DNA of 64,000 bases from positions 1 to 64,000 of the forward strand of contig NZ_JAAGPI010000043.1 of the NCBI RefSeq assembly GCF_017104715.1, in the 5' to 3' direction. Of this stretch, positions 35,035-44,688 are shown one piece after another. The notes beneath the pieces were generated by a model. The model ran no database searches. It had not been told where the DNA came from and saw only the letters and a list, made by a program, of their open reading frames with translations. The position numbers were made by a program, and so were the translations under genes. The stretch is from Burkholderia sp. Ac-20365 (GTDB lineage: Bacteria > Pseudomonadota > Gammaproteobacteria > Burkholderiales > Burkholderiaceae). Positions within the stretch are counted from its first letter, which is position 1. Each line of letters opens with the position of its first letter.

Positions 35035-36321
35035 ATGCAACTCAATCGAGTTCGCGAGAAATGGATGACACAGGCGCGCGCTGCGCGCCTGTGTTCGTGG
35101 TGGCGAACGGTATGCTCGCGTGCGAGGGTCGACCTCGCACGCGCGATCCGTCTGGCCGCATCCGGATGGGCAGCGCCAGTCGCCGCGGCTGTGCTGCTGT
35201 CGGGCTGCGCGCTGTCGCCGGGGATGACCTTCCGGGGTATGCCCTCGGGCAATACGGCCGGAGCGGCGGGTGCCGCGCAGGCCGCGGCGGGCCGGCCAGG
35301 TTCGCAGGATGCGTCGGGTAGCGATCGCGCGCCCACGGGCTCGCTCGTCGAAATCACCGACGATCTGGTCGCGAAACAGCAGCAGGAGCGGCCGACGGGC
35401 GTGCCGGCCGATGTGCGCAGTCTGTTCGCAAAGGCGGACCAGTATGTGGTCGGGCCGGGTGACGTCCTCAGCATCGTCGTGTGGGATCACCCGGAACTCA
35501 GCATGCCGGCCGCAGCGTCGGGAGGCGGGCCGAGCACGGCCGGCGCCCCTGCCGTCGCGCCGGGCTATACGGTCGATGCGAACGGCTTCATTCAGTACGC
35601 CTATATCGGGCCGATCAAGGTCCAGGGGCTCTCGGAAATGGGCATTCGGGATATGCTCACCAGCAAGCTCGGCCGCTACGTCAGGCAGCCGCAGATGACG
35701 GTGCGCGTCGAGACGTACCGCAGCAAACGCGTCTATCTCGACGGCGAAGTGAAATCGCCGGGTGTGCAGGTGCTCAACGACGTGGCGATGACGCTGCCTG
35801 AGGCGATCAACCGGGCAGGCGGCTTTACGGACAAGTCGGACCGCTCGAAGGTGACGTTGACGCGCGGGGATGAGACGGTGGTAGTCGATATGCCGGACAT
35901 GATCCGCAACAACGTGAACCCGGACCGGATCATTCTGCGCGACGGCGATCTGATACGCGTCTATGCGGCAAACGACAGCAAGGTCTTTGTGATCGGCGAG
36001 GTCCAGCGGCCCGGCGGGCTGCCGTTCAACAATGGGCGCATGACGCTGAACCAGGCGCTCGGCGACGCGGGCGGCATCAGCCAGACTTCCGGCGACGCGT
36101 CGCAGGTGTATGTCGTGCGCGGCCGCGAAGTGGGCCAGCGCGTGGTCTACCACCTCGATGCGACCTCGGCCTCCGCGATGGCCACGGCCGACTCGTTCGA
36201 GCTCAAGCCGAACGATGTCGTGTTCGTCGACGCCTCGTCGCTCGTGAAATGGAGCCGCGTAATCGGGCTGATCCTGCCGGCGACGCAGGCGGCATCGGCG
36301 ACCCGGGCACTGGGCTACTGA
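35035..36321 (+). CDS. wza: Outer-membrane polysaccharide export lipoprotein (Wza type)
   Basis: Protein of 428 residues. ATG 35035 follows GGGGGTTTGACC; this gives an unusually long leader with the lipobox LLSGC at Cys58, so a downstream start (ATG 35065) is possible. The Poly_export domain begins with YVVGPGDVLSIVVWDHPELS, and two SLBB domains follow (KRVYLDGEVKSPGVQVLNDV, VFVIGEVQRPGGLPFNNGRM). It forms the outer-membrane channel for exopolysaccharide. wzc follows 49 bases later. Confidence 0.93.
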   Translation: MQLNRVREKWMTQARAARLCSWWRTVCSRARVDLARAIRLAASGWAAPVAAAVLLSGCALSPGMTFRGMPSGNTAGAAGAAQAAAGRPGSQDASGSDRAPTGSLVEITDDLVAKQQQERPTGVPADVRSLFAKADQYVVGPGDVLSIVVWDHPELSMPAAASGGGPSTAGAPAVAPGYTVDANGFIQYAYIGPIKVQGLSEMGIRDMLTSKLGRYVRQPQMTVRVETYRSKRVYLDGEVKSPGVQVLNDVAMTLPEAINRAGGFTDKSDRSKVTLTRGDETVVVDMPDMIRNNVNPDRIILRDGDLIRVYAANDSKVFVIGEVQRPGGLPFNNGRMTLNQALGDAGGISQTSGDASQVYVVRGREVGQRVVYHLDATSASAMATADSFELKPNDVVFVDASSLVKWSRVIGLILPATQAASATRALGY

Positions 36322-36370
36322 TCGTTGTATATCGATGCACGTGCCCGACGGGCACCGACGGAGAGACAGA

Positions 36371-38605
36371 TTGAAACAGCGCGAATATCTGCTAGAGGGG
36401 TCGCTTGACGACGGCATCATGCCGCCGGATGGCGGGTATGTCGGCAAGCTTCTCGACACCCTGTATGAAGGCCGCAAGACAATTATCATCATCGCGGCGC
36501 TCTTTACGCTCGTGGGCCTCGTCTACGCGATGCTCGCGCGCCCTGTGTATCAGGCGGACATGCTCATCCACGTGGAGGATAGCGATGGTGCCGCGAAAAA
36601 CGCGCTAGCCGATGTGTCGGCGATGTTCGCGGTGAAGACAGCGGCCTCGGCGGAGATCGAAGTGCTGCGCTCGCGGATGGTCGTCTCGCGTGCCGTCCAG
36701 GCCACCCAGCTCTATATCAACGTTGCGCCGCGCTATTTCCCGGTGGTGGGCCGGTGGATCGCGACACACCTGAGCGTGTCGAACTGGTCGGGCCGCGGCG
36801 GCTACGCGTGGGGTGACGAGGCGATCACCGTGACGCGCTTCGACGTGCCCGACCGGATGCACGGAACGCGCTTCATCATCACGCAGAAGGGCAATGGCGC
36901 GTACACGCTTTCGTACAACGGCATGGACGTGACGGGCCGGGTGGGCGAGACGCTGCATCTGGAGGTGCCGGGCGGCGCGATCGACCTGCTGGTGAGTGCG
37001 ATCGACGGACACCCCGGCGTCACGTTCGAGCTGTCGCGTTCGTCCGAGCTTGCGGCGACCCTCGACCTGCAAAGCCGGCTGATGATCACGGAGAAGGGCA
37101 AGGAGTCGTCGGTGATCGGCGCGGCACTGGAAGGCGGCGACCCGGTGAAAACGAGCGTGATCCTGAATGCGATCGGCAACGAGTACATGCGTCAGAAAGT
37201 GCAGCGCACGCAGGAGGAAGCCGAGAAGTCGATTGCGTTCCTCAACCAGCAATTGCCGGAGCTGAAGGCGAAACTCGAAGGCGCCGAAGAGGAATACAAC
37301 CAGTTCCGTTCGGAGCACGGCGCTGTCGATCTGGGTGCGGAAGCCGCGGCCTTGCTGCAGAGCACGGCGCAGGCGCAAAACCGTATTGCCGAGTTGCGGC
37401 AGCAGCGCGCCCAGCTGGACGCACGCTACATGCCCGACAACCCCGCGCTGATCGCGATGAACGGGCAACTGGATGAGGCCGAGAAGGCGATGGCCGAACT
37501 GGCCGTGCAGACCAAGCGGCTGCCGCCCCTCGAGCAGAGCGTGCTGCGCCTGCAGCGCGAAGTGCAGGTCGACACGAACATCTACACGAACCTGTTGAAC
37601 ACCAAGGAGCAGATGCGTCTGGCCAAGGCGGGCAAGGTGTCGAATGCGCGTCTGATCGACAGCGCCGCGATTCCGGAAGGCCCGATCCGGCCCAAGCGCG
37701 CGCTGATCGTGGTAGCGGGTTCGCTCACGGGCATTTTCATCGGCTCGGCGTTCGTGCTGTTCAAGCGCAGGATGAATAGCGGTATTGCAATGGTCGACGA
37801 AATCGAGGCGGGCGCGGGCTTGCATGTCTATGCCGCCGTGCCGCGCAGCCGCATGCAGCAATCGCTCACGCGTCGCCTGCCGGAGAGTCTGCCGGGGACG
37901 TGCAGCGTGCTGGCGTGCACGGCGTCATTCGATGCCGCCGTCGAGAGTCTGCGCAGCTTCCGCGGCGCGCTGGAGTTCGCGATGCGCGATGCGCCCAATC
38001 ACGTCGTCCTGCTCGCGGGTCCGACGCCGATGGTGGGCAAGTCGTTCGTGTCGGTCAATCTGGCGGCGCTGCTGGGCGCGTCGGGCCAGCGCGTGCTGCT
38101 GGTCGACACGGATCTGCGGCGCGGCACGCTGAACGCCTCGGTAGGTGTGCGTTCGAGCCCGGGTATCACGGACATCATGCAGGGCACGCCCTATGAGAGC
38201 GCGGTGCATCGGCAGATCATGCCTGGGGTCGACTTCGTCGCGAACGGCGGCTACGTGGCCAACGCGAGCGAACTGCTTCGGCATAGCCGCTTCCGGCGCT
38301 TTGTCGAATGGGCGGACCGGGAGTACGACATCGTGCTGATGGACGCGCCGCCCATCCTGCCCGTTGCCGATTCCGGCATCGTCGCCAATCTGGCGGGCAT
38401 GGTGTTTCTGGTCGCGCGCCAGGGGGTGACGAGTGTGTCGGAACTGCGCGATTCGGTGCGCCGCTTCGAACAGATCGGTGTGCTCGTGCGCGGCGTCGTC
38501 TTCAACGACATGACGTCGCGGCCCGGCAAGTACGGCAGCGAGTACGCCGCCTACGGCTATGCGAGCTACGACAACGTCAGCGGCGACGCGGGCAACGCGA
38601 GCTGA
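36371..38605 (+). CDS. wzc: Polysaccharide co-polymerase and tyrosine autokinase (Wzc type)
   Basis: Protein of 744 residues. TTG 36371 is chosen, with GGAGAGACAGA in front. Membrane helix 1 at about 36-54, Wzz domain with long coiled coils to about 430, helix 2 at about 443-463. The cytoplasmic BY-kinase follows: Walker A GPTPMVGKS (about 549-557), Walker A' VLLVDTDLRRG (about 575-585), Walker B IVLMDAPP (about 654-661). A tail with five Tyr in 15 residues (YGSEYAAYGYASYDN, about 721-735) is the expected autophosphorylation cluster. It controls chain length and export with Wza. No Wzb phosphatase gene is present in this window. Confidence 0.95.
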   Translation: MKQREYLLEGSLDDGIMPPDGGYVGKLLDTLYEGRKTIIIIAALFTLVGLVYAMLARPVYQADMLIHVEDSDGAAKNALADVSAMFAVKTAASAEIEVLRSRMVVSRAVQATQLYINVAPRYFPVVGRWIATHLSVSNWSGRGGYAWGDEAITVTRFDVPDRMHGTRFIITQKGNGAYTLSYNGMDVTGRVGETLHLEVPGGAIDLLVSAIDGHPGVTFELSRSSELAATLDLQSRLMITEKGKESSVIGAALEGGDPVKTSVILNAIGNEYMRQKVQRTQEEAEKSIAFLNQQLPELKAKLEGAEEEYNQFRSEHGAVDLGAEAAALLQSTAQAQNRIAELRQQRAQLDARYMPDNPALIAMNGQLDEAEKAMAELAVQTKRLPPLEQSVLRLQREVQVDTNIYTNLLNTKEQMRLAKAGKVSNARLIDSAAIPEGPIRPKRALIVVAGSLTGIFIGSAFVLFKRRMNSGIAMVDEIEAGAGLHVYAAVPRSRMQQSLTRRLPESLPGTCSVLACTASFDAAVESLRSFRGALEFAMRDAPNHVVLLAGPTPMVGKSFVSVNLAALLGASGQRVLLVDTDLRRGTLNASVGVRSSPGITDIMQGTPYESAVHRQIMPGVDFVANGGYVANASELLRHSRFRRFVEWADREYDIVLMDAPPILPVADSGIVANLAGMVFLVARQGVTSVSELRDSVRRFEQIGVLVRGVVFNDMTSRPGKYGSEYAAYGYASYDNVSGDAGNAS

Positions 38606-38606
38606 A

Positions 38607-38633
38607 TGCATGACGGCCGTCACGGCTGTCATG
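38607..38633 (+). terminator. Hairpin directly after wzc
   Basis: 11-bp stem GCATGACGGCC / GGCTGTCATGC with one G-U pair and a 5-base loop, starting 2 bases after the stop. No U-tract follows, so it may stabilise the mRNA end or act with Rho. Confidence 0.55.
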
Positions 38634-39137
38634 CGCGACGGCAATAACATTCCCTGTCCGTGAGTTCGTGACCGTATCAACGCGACGTGTTGATGGACGG
38701 CGGATCGACACAACCCTGGCGGCACATCATCACGCGCTTGCTTGCGCGAGTGTGTCGCGCGGGTATCGAAGAGAAACCCCGGATACGCTTCAATCTGCAA
38801 TCGGCCTGCGCCAGTTGAAAGCGCGTACCGGCCGTTTGTCCATTTCCGTGACGTGTGCATGTCGGTATGCGGCCTGCGCTACCGGCATCGAATCACCTGG
38901 CGGTGTAGGTGCGGTGTTGGGTCAGACATGACTGATGACCGCGCTCGATCAGAGGTCACGCCGGTTCCCGACATCGCCTGCTATCGTCCGCTATCGTCCG
39001 CACACGGATATCTGAAGACTACGCTCAACCCAGCTTCGGACAGCTTTGGCGCGCCGTTCCTGACCGGCTTCGATGATCGCAGGAACACCACGCTGGATTG
39101 CGTATCGACTGGATCAGGCTGAGGCGCGCTGTACGGC
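38634..39137. other. Intergenic region after wzc
   Basis: About 500 bases with no supported gene. A perfect 10-bp tandem duplication CTATCGTCCG lies at 38981-39000. The following acyltransferase gene points toward this region. Confidence 0.5.
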
Positions 39138-40241
39138 TTAGCGTGCGTCGCGATTGACTTGCACGTTGCGCGTGGGAGCGTCGTCGGCGGTGACGAGTTC
39201 GCGGTTCAGGCCTGTTAGTCTGGAGCCGCGCAGGCGTATCGTCGGCACGGATTGCAGGAGCTTGCGCGCGCTCCTGTGCAGCGGCCTGTCGACGAACCAG
39301 TAAAGCGCGGCCCCTACGCCTATCGCGGCGACGATGATGATCGCCACGCCGACGGGTGCAGTGGCGTCAAAGCCGTCGATAGCATTGGACAGCAGCTTGC
39401 GCGCGGCTTCGACACAGTACGGATGGCTCAGATAGATGGCGTAACTGGCATCGCCCAGCAGCAGGGCGCCTTTCGTCAACGGGCCCGAACCGATCTTCGA
39501 TTCGAGACTCAGACTACTGGCGACCATCAGGAAAGCGGGAATGCCGAAGTAAAGCAGATGCCCACGCGACAGTCCATTCCAGTTCACGTACGCCATCCAC
39601 ACATACGCGGCGATCGCGATGCCGACGGCAAGTGCAGGCTTGATCAGCATGCCGCGCTTCCACAGCCGATAGACGACGAAGCCGAGCGGGAACTCGAATA
39701 TGCGCTGATAAGAATAGAACTCGCCGAACACGTCATGTGAACGCGCTGCAGTCGCCGCGCAAAAGATCACGAAGATCAATGCGGACGCGAACAGCAGCCG
39801 GTGGCGGCGCATCAGGACCAGCGAGATTGCCGCGACCACGTAGAACATCATCTCGTAGTTCAGCGTCCAGCCGACGAACAGCATCGGGAAGATCAGGCCG
39901 CTTTCCTTGCGGTAGGGAATGAAAAACAGCGATTTGAGCAGGTTGCCGAAGTCGGCGGTCGTCGAGTTGAAAAGAGAGGGCGCGATAAGCGTGCCGGCCA
40001 GTACCACGAACGTCAGCACCCAGTAGAGCGGCACGATCCGCGCAATGCGATCCGAGAGGAAGCGCTGCGCGGTGATGCGGGGGCTGTCCAGAACGAGCGC
40101 GATGACGAATCCGCTCAGCACGAAGAAAATGTCGACACCGAATTCGCCGAACGTGTGTCCGGTCGGCGTCATGATGTGATAGTAGATGACGGTGATTGCC
40201 GCAATGCCGCGCAATACGGTGAGAGACTGGAGCTTGTTCAT
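39138..40241 (-). CDS. Acyltransferase family 3 (polysaccharide O-acyltransferase), first copy
   Basis: Protein of 367 residues, start ATG 40241 (upstream frame lacks coding character). It begins MNKLQSLTVLRGIAAITVIY with catalytic His in YYHIMTPTG, then FGVDIFFVLSGFVIAL, RIARIVPLYWVL and GWTLNYEMMFYVVAAISLVL. About ten membrane helices. It should acetylate or acylate the repeat unit of the polysaccharide. A second member of identical length lies at 57118-58221, which suggests two different acylation steps or an old duplication. Transcribed opposite to wza-wzc. Confidence 0.9.
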   Translation of the reverse strand: MNKLQSLTVLRGIAAITVIYYHIMTPTGHTFGEFGVDIFFVLSGFVIALVLDSPRITAQRFLSDRIARIVPLYWVLTFVVLAGTLIAPSLFNSTTADFGNLLKSLFFIPYRKESGLIFPMLFVGWTLNYEMMFYVVAAISLVLMRRHRLLFASALIFVIFCAATAARSHDVFGEFYSYQRIFEFPLGFVVYRLWKRGMLIKPALAVGIAIAAYVWMAYVNWNGLSRGHLLYFGIPAFLMVASSLSLESKIGSGPLTKGALLLGDASYAIYLSHPYCVEAARKLLSNAIDGFDATAPVGVAIIIVAAIGVGAALYWFVDRPLHRSARKLLQSVPTIRLRGSRLTGLNRELVTADDAPTRNVQVNRDAR

Positions 40242-40657
40242 GTATGGGGCGCGATCTGCATGTTCGCCAATCCTGGCAGAAGCGGTAGCTCTGCGTTGCG
40301 TGTTAATTCTGACATTACAAGGCCGCAAGCGAGTGCGCATTTTTGTGTGTGACCGTACGCAATCCAGCAATTAATCGAGCGGTATTGATCATGGCCAGAA
40401 AAGGGTCTGGATAGATGGAATCAATTGCGCGCGACGTCACCGAAACATACGACTGCATTCGACATACGATGCCTCGCTAATCTGCGCAGACACGCTGGAA
40501 AACTGCGTCACTTTCTGTTCGCAGGTGCACACACGAGGAGCGCAGGCTCGCATCAGAATGTTGCTGGATGCCTTTCCCGCACGGGCAGAAGCATCGCGTT
40601 GCCGGCGTGCAGCATGGCGCACGGAACCTGCAAACCTTCCCACGCGAGGAATACCCC
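40242..40657. other. Divergent intergenic region between acyltransferase and glycosidase genes
   Basis: 416 bases, must hold promoters for both flanking genes. AT-richer stretches occur near 40,300-40,420. No gene or clear motif was seen. Confidence 0.4.
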
Positions 40658-41968
40658 GTGAAGCATCACGTAGCAGCCACCCGTGCCGCCATAAGCCTCG
40701 CTGCAAGCATCTGTCTGCTGGTATCCGCATCGACGGTGCAGGCCGGCGATCCTGTGCGCGCAATGCCGGCCACCACCTTCATCGATACGCTCGGCGTCGT
40801 CACTCACGTCAACTACACCGATGGCGCGTATCTCAACGTGCGCAACGTCGCCGACAATCTGGCATGGCTCGGCATCCATCATGTTCGCGACTACACGCCG
40901 GGCCCAAGCGCGCCGTTCTCGAGCTACACCTATCTCGCGCAGCGTGGAGTCAGATTCAACTTCCTGGTGCGCTGGAATATCGTGGAGTCAGTCGAGGTGG
41001 CAGCGAGGCTGAACGCGGCGGTTCCCGGCAGTGTTGCGGCTATCGAAGGCTTTAACGAAATCGACAACTTTCCGGTGCCTTATCAGGGCCTCACGGGCAC
41101 GGCAGCCGGACTCGCCGCGCAGCGCGACCTCTACGCGCGCGTGCGCAGCACGCCGGAACTCAAGGGCGTGCCCGTCTACGACCTGACCGGCTACGACCTT
41201 AAATCAGTCGAGACGCGCGCGGATTCCGCCGATTACGCGAACCAGCATGCGTACCCGCAAAACGGCAATCAACCAACCTATAACGTACCCGGCGGCGCCT
41301 GGCTGCCCTCAGCCATCCACAGTGTCAAGAAATTCCAGCTGCCGGTCGTCATCACCGAATTCGGCTACTTCTCGATGCCTCAGTCGGGCTGGTACATGAT
41401 CGGAGTCGACGAAGCGACGCAGGCCAAAGGCGTGCTTAACGGCTACATGGACGCAGCGGCAGCGGGTGTGAAGCGGCTCTATGTGTACGAGCTGCTCGAT
41501 CAGAAACCCGATCCCGAGAACAAGAGCGCTGAAATGCACTTTGGGCTCTTTCGCGTCGACAACAGCCCCAAGCCGGTGGCTCAAGCGATTCACAATCTCA
41601 CGTCGGTGCTGAACGCAAGCGCGCCGCGCAAGACAAACGGTGCGGCGCGCAACTCGCTCGCGTATACGCTTTCGGATATGCCGCCATCGGCAAACAGCCT
41701 GCTTTTGCAGAAAAAGGACGGCCGCTTCGTGCTGGTGCTATGGAACGAAACGTCGATCTGGAACCGGGCGACGGGCACACCCGTCACCAACCCGCCGGCC
41801 CGCATCAACGTCGACTTCGGCGCGACCGCGAGCCGTGTCGATATATACGATCCTCTCGTTTCCGCTGCGCCGCTCGCAAACCATCGCGACGTGCGTCAAC
41901 TCGCCGTGGATGTACCTGATCATGTGATTCTGCTCGAAGTCACACCCGCGGACATGCCGGGAACCTGA
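40658..41968 (+). CDS. Secreted glycoside hydrolase (clan-A TIM barrel, PslG/GH39-like)
   Basis: Protein of 436 residues. GTG 40658 follows GCGAGGAATACCCC. Signal peptide to about residue 29 (STVQA|GDP). The barrel shows GVVTHVNYTDGAYLNVRNVA, a catalytic acid/base pair in IEGFNEIDNF (Asn133-Glu134) and a nucleophile in VVITEFGYFS (Glu234), the order of clan GH-A enzymes. A beta-sandwich C-terminus follows (RINVDFGATASRVDIYDPLV). Some exopolysaccharide loci carry such enzymes (PslG is an example) to trim or release chains in the periplasm. Family number cannot be fixed here. Confidence 0.8.
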   Translation: MKHHVAATRAAISLAASICLLVSASTVQAGDPVRAMPATTFIDTLGVVTHVNYTDGAYLNVRNVADNLAWLGIHHVRDYTPGPSAPFSSYTYLAQRGVRFNFLVRWNIVESVEVAARLNAAVPGSVAAIEGFNEIDNFPVPYQGLTGTAAGLAAQRDLYARVRSTPELKGVPVYDLTGYDLKSVETRADSADYANQHAYPQNGNQPTYNVPGGAWLPSAIHSVKKFQLPVVITEFGYFSMPQSGWYMIGVDEATQAKGVLNGYMDAAAAGVKRLYVYELLDQKPDPENKSAEMHFGLFRVDNSPKPVAQAIHNLTSVLNASAPRKTNGAARNSLAYTLSDMPPSANSLLLQKKDGRFVLVLWNETSIWNRATGTPVTNPPARINVDFGATASRVDIYDPLVSAAPLANHRDVRQLAVDVPDHVILLEVTPADMPGT

Positions 41969-42034
41969 GCCTGTCTGCCGGCACGCCGCGTCGCATCAGC
42001 TTCGCCTCATCTGGAACACGCTATCGCCTCAGGT

Positions 42035-43801
42035 CTATTTGATCGCATCGGGAAACACGTAGAGCCAGGCAGGCGTGCCCTTCAAGGGTACCCAGCCAGG
42101 ACCTGGCAGAATCTTCGGCATCGATAGCGACACGACCGCTCGCGCTCCGCTCCGGGAGAACGCCTTCATGACCTCTTCACGCCTTTGCGGCGAAAGCTGC
42201 GTCCAGAACACCTCGCTGTAATCCGGGTGGAGGGGTTCGACGTTTTTATCAAAGCGGGTTCGATCCTGGGGCTCGATACGATATGGCAGGCCACCGAACT
42301 CTGCGACGATGCGCAGGCGCGACACATAGGCCCAGCTGACCCTGACGGTAGGACCGGTATCGCGGATAACGGCCACCGGGTCACCCGGCTGTAAACCCGA
42401 AGCAGTCAGCGCGCTGGCAATCCGCCATTGCGGGTCGTCGTGATAGTCCGCCTGGCGAAACACCGGCTTGAACGAAGCCGTATTGGCAAGCACGAGTTCG
42501 CCGAACGCGCCTGCACTATAGATGATGACTAACGCCGCAGTGAGCAGGCGACGGGAGTGCAGCGTCCTGTCGATCAATGGCGCCCACGTCAGAAGCGCGA
42601 TCACCATAATGAATGGGCTGAGATAGCGCTCTTCGATATGAACGAGCATATAGGTGCCAAACCCTGCGACGCTCGGCAGCAGCAACGGCCAGACCCGCAT
42701 GATTGTCTTGATGAGCGCCGCCCGCCACGGCCGCCTGACGAAGGGCAGCAGTAAAGCCACGGCGACTGCGAGCACGAATGGATGTAACTTGAGTATCTGC
42801 AACAGGTTCCATACCGTCCGGCCGATCGCGATCAACTCGAGTTTCAGACTGAAGAAGTGCCGAAAGCCCTTGTACCAGTATGCGACGTCGTTATAGGGCG
42901 GGTAAGTCGTCCGGAAAGGCGTGCCGAAGCCGAAAGCCGGCAAGTCCGCGACAAGCTGGGTGGTTGGATGGAGTGGCCGGCCAAACTGCTCCGGCCCACC
43001 TTGCCAGTTACTGAAATGCGGTAGCTCATTGACGTGCCAGGGGAAATTCAGCATCCCGGAGGCGCCAAGCGTGAATTCGCCGTAGGACCAGGAAATCCCG
43101 GCGACATAGACGGCGAAGAGCAAGCCGAAGGTTCCCGCCACCGCACCGGATGTTCGCCACAAGCCGCGCCTCGTGCAGCAATAAATGAACAGAGTCAGAA
43201 TAAACAGACAGGAAAATGGCGTGAATACGCCTTTCACCCAGACACCGATACCCAGGATCAGACCGAGCAATGTCGCTGTTAGCAGGTCGCGCCGGCGGAT
43301 CAGGGCTAGAAGCAGACTCGAGCCAAGGAGGAAGCACGTGGTCACGAGCAGGTCAGGACAGACGGCAGAGACCGTCTCGAGCCCAAGGCAGGCACCCAGA
43401 AAAACGCACACTCCGATCCAGATCGTAAATGGATGGCGGGTCAGTGCAAGTGAATCAGGCCAATATAGCGCAAGCGCATTCCTGATCAGACCGCGCCAGG
43501 ATGCATAGGCAACCAGATAGATTACCCAGTTGATTAGTGTGATCGCATGCCATTCACCCTCGGTGGTAGGCGTGGCCAGCGACCGTGCCGCGGCAATCAG
43601 TGCGGGATAGCCCGGATTCCAGAAGGGGTTGAATATCTCTCGCCAATCGACGTGAGCAACGGCCCAACTGACATTGAGATAAGAGATCCAGTCGCCATAG
43701 TATTGCGGGCGACCGTAAATTCCTTCGACTATGCCGAGTATGCCGACGACGATCCAGGACAGGAAAAGTTGTGCATTCCCAGCTGGCCATTTGATTGCCA
43801 T
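42035..43801 (-). CDS. Polytopic membrane GT-C-type glycosyltransferase
   Basis: Protein of 588 residues, ATG 43801 start. About 11 membrane helices with a luminal first loop carrying QYYGDWISYLNVSWAVAHVD, the usual Asp-containing acceptor loop of ArnT/PMT-like GT-C enzymes. A large periplasmic C-terminal part (about 430-588) follows. These enzymes use polyprenyl-phosphate sugars as donors on the periplasmic face. It lies downstream of, and on the same strand as, a GtrB and a GtrA homologue. I infer that it is the serotype-specific transferase (GtrC-like role) for a side branch. Confidence 0.78.
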   Translation of the reverse strand: MAIKWPAGNAQLFLSWIVVGILGIVEGIYGRPQYYGDWISYLNVSWAVAHVDWREIFNPFWNPGYPALIAAARSLATPTTEGEWHAITLINWVIYLVAYASWRGLIRNALALYWPDSLALTRHPFTIWIGVCVFLGACLGLETVSAVCPDLLVTTCFLLGSSLLLALIRRRDLLTATLLGLILGIGVWVKGVFTPFSCLFILTLFIYCCTRRGLWRTSGAVAGTFGLLFAVYVAGISWSYGEFTLGASGMLNFPWHVNELPHFSNWQGGPEQFGRPLHPTTQLVADLPAFGFGTPFRTTYPPYNDVAYWYKGFRHFFSLKLELIAIGRTVWNLLQILKLHPFVLAVAVALLLPFVRRPWRAALIKTIMRVWPLLLPSVAGFGTYMLVHIEERYLSPFIMVIALLTWAPLIDRTLHSRRLLTAALVIIYSAGAFGELVLANTASFKPVFRQADYHDDPQWRIASALTASGLQPGDPVAVIRDTGPTVRVSWAYVSRLRIVAEFGGLPYRIEPQDRTRFDKNVEPLHPDYSEVFWTQLSPQRREEVMKAFSRSGARAVVSLSMPKILPGPGWVPLKGTPAWLYVFPDAIK

Positions 43802-44301
43802 GTGCCGTCTCCGCGTTCGCAGCCGGAAGATCGACAGACAGGTGCGCCAACTTCGCAATTGTCTGCGCCGATCCGGGCGCAACGTTGCATGTTTATCTGC
43901 CTTCGAGATCTGCCGGATATCGCCTGAAAATGCATGTCATGCGATATCTATCGCGAGCGCGACGAGCAGGATGTGAAGGCTTTCAATGTTTGCATTTATA
44001 TTGGGTAACCGTTTTGTGGTCCGATCAGCAAAACGAGCCATTTAACGTCGGATACCAATCGGGATATGAGCCTCGATTGCTGACTGTCCTGTCGGGCGTG
44101 TACGCCAGGCGAGTCATGCGACGAATGTAACTGGCGAGAATCAGGCTCTCTGTTCGTTGGGCAACGCGGCTTTTCCATCAGGTGCTATCGGTGCGAAGCC
44201 GATGAACAGACTCAGATACACAACCTGAAAGTCGCCCGCTGATGGGCCTTGTTGAGCGAGGCGATGATAGATGTATTAGAGGGCGCCTCGGAGAGGCGAC
44301 T
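43802..44301. other. Intergenic region between the GT-C gene and gtrA
   Basis: 500 bases without a supported gene. Base composition is lower in GC than average. Several short frames exist on both strands but none has a ribosome site or a recognisable motif. Confidence 0.45.
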
Positions 44302-44688
44302 CTAGTCTTTGAACGTCCACACGGAGTTGAACAGGTAGGTCAAGCCGAGAACGAGGGCGGTCGTAACCAGTTGCGCGAGCAGATAGTTAAGCTCAAGGCC
44401 TGTCGCGAAGAACTTCATGCACACGCCATTCGCCAGCACGCCGAGCAAGGCGACAATGGCAAACTTCGGTGCGGTCGACAGAGGATTGCTGCTGCTTCGG
44501 AAGGTAATCCGGCGATTAAGGCCGTAGTTGACGATAGCACCGATGGTCGCGCCGATCATCGAGCCAATGGCCGGGGAGGTACTGCCGGAGTGAACCAGCG
44601 CAATCAGAATCGCATACTGCGTGACGGTACCGATTGCGCCGACGCCGGCATAGACAACAAACCGCCGTGCCAGGCGGACATCAGACAT
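44302..44688 (-). CDS. gtrA: GtrA-like small membrane protein (sugar-polyprenyl flippase)
   Basis: Protein of 128 residues with four membrane helices. FVVYAGVGAIGTVTQYAILI and NYGLNRRITFRSS are standard GtrA motifs; the end reads TYLFNSVWTFKD, also typical. It is thought to flip undecaprenyl-phosphate-sugar to the periplasmic side. It overlaps gtrB by 8 bases, so the two are translationally coupled. Confidence 0.9.
   Translation of the reverse strand: MSDVRLARRFVVYAGVGAIGTVTQYAILIALVHSGSTSPAIGSMIGATIGAIVNYGLNRRITFRSSSNPLSTAPKFAIVALLGVLANGVCMKFFATGLELNYLLAQLVTTALVLGLTYLFNSVWTFKD

Noticed and set aside
34558..36492. A 644-codon minus-strand frame opposite wza
   Set aside because: Antisense shadow; wza has clear Poly_export and SLBB motifs on the plus strand.
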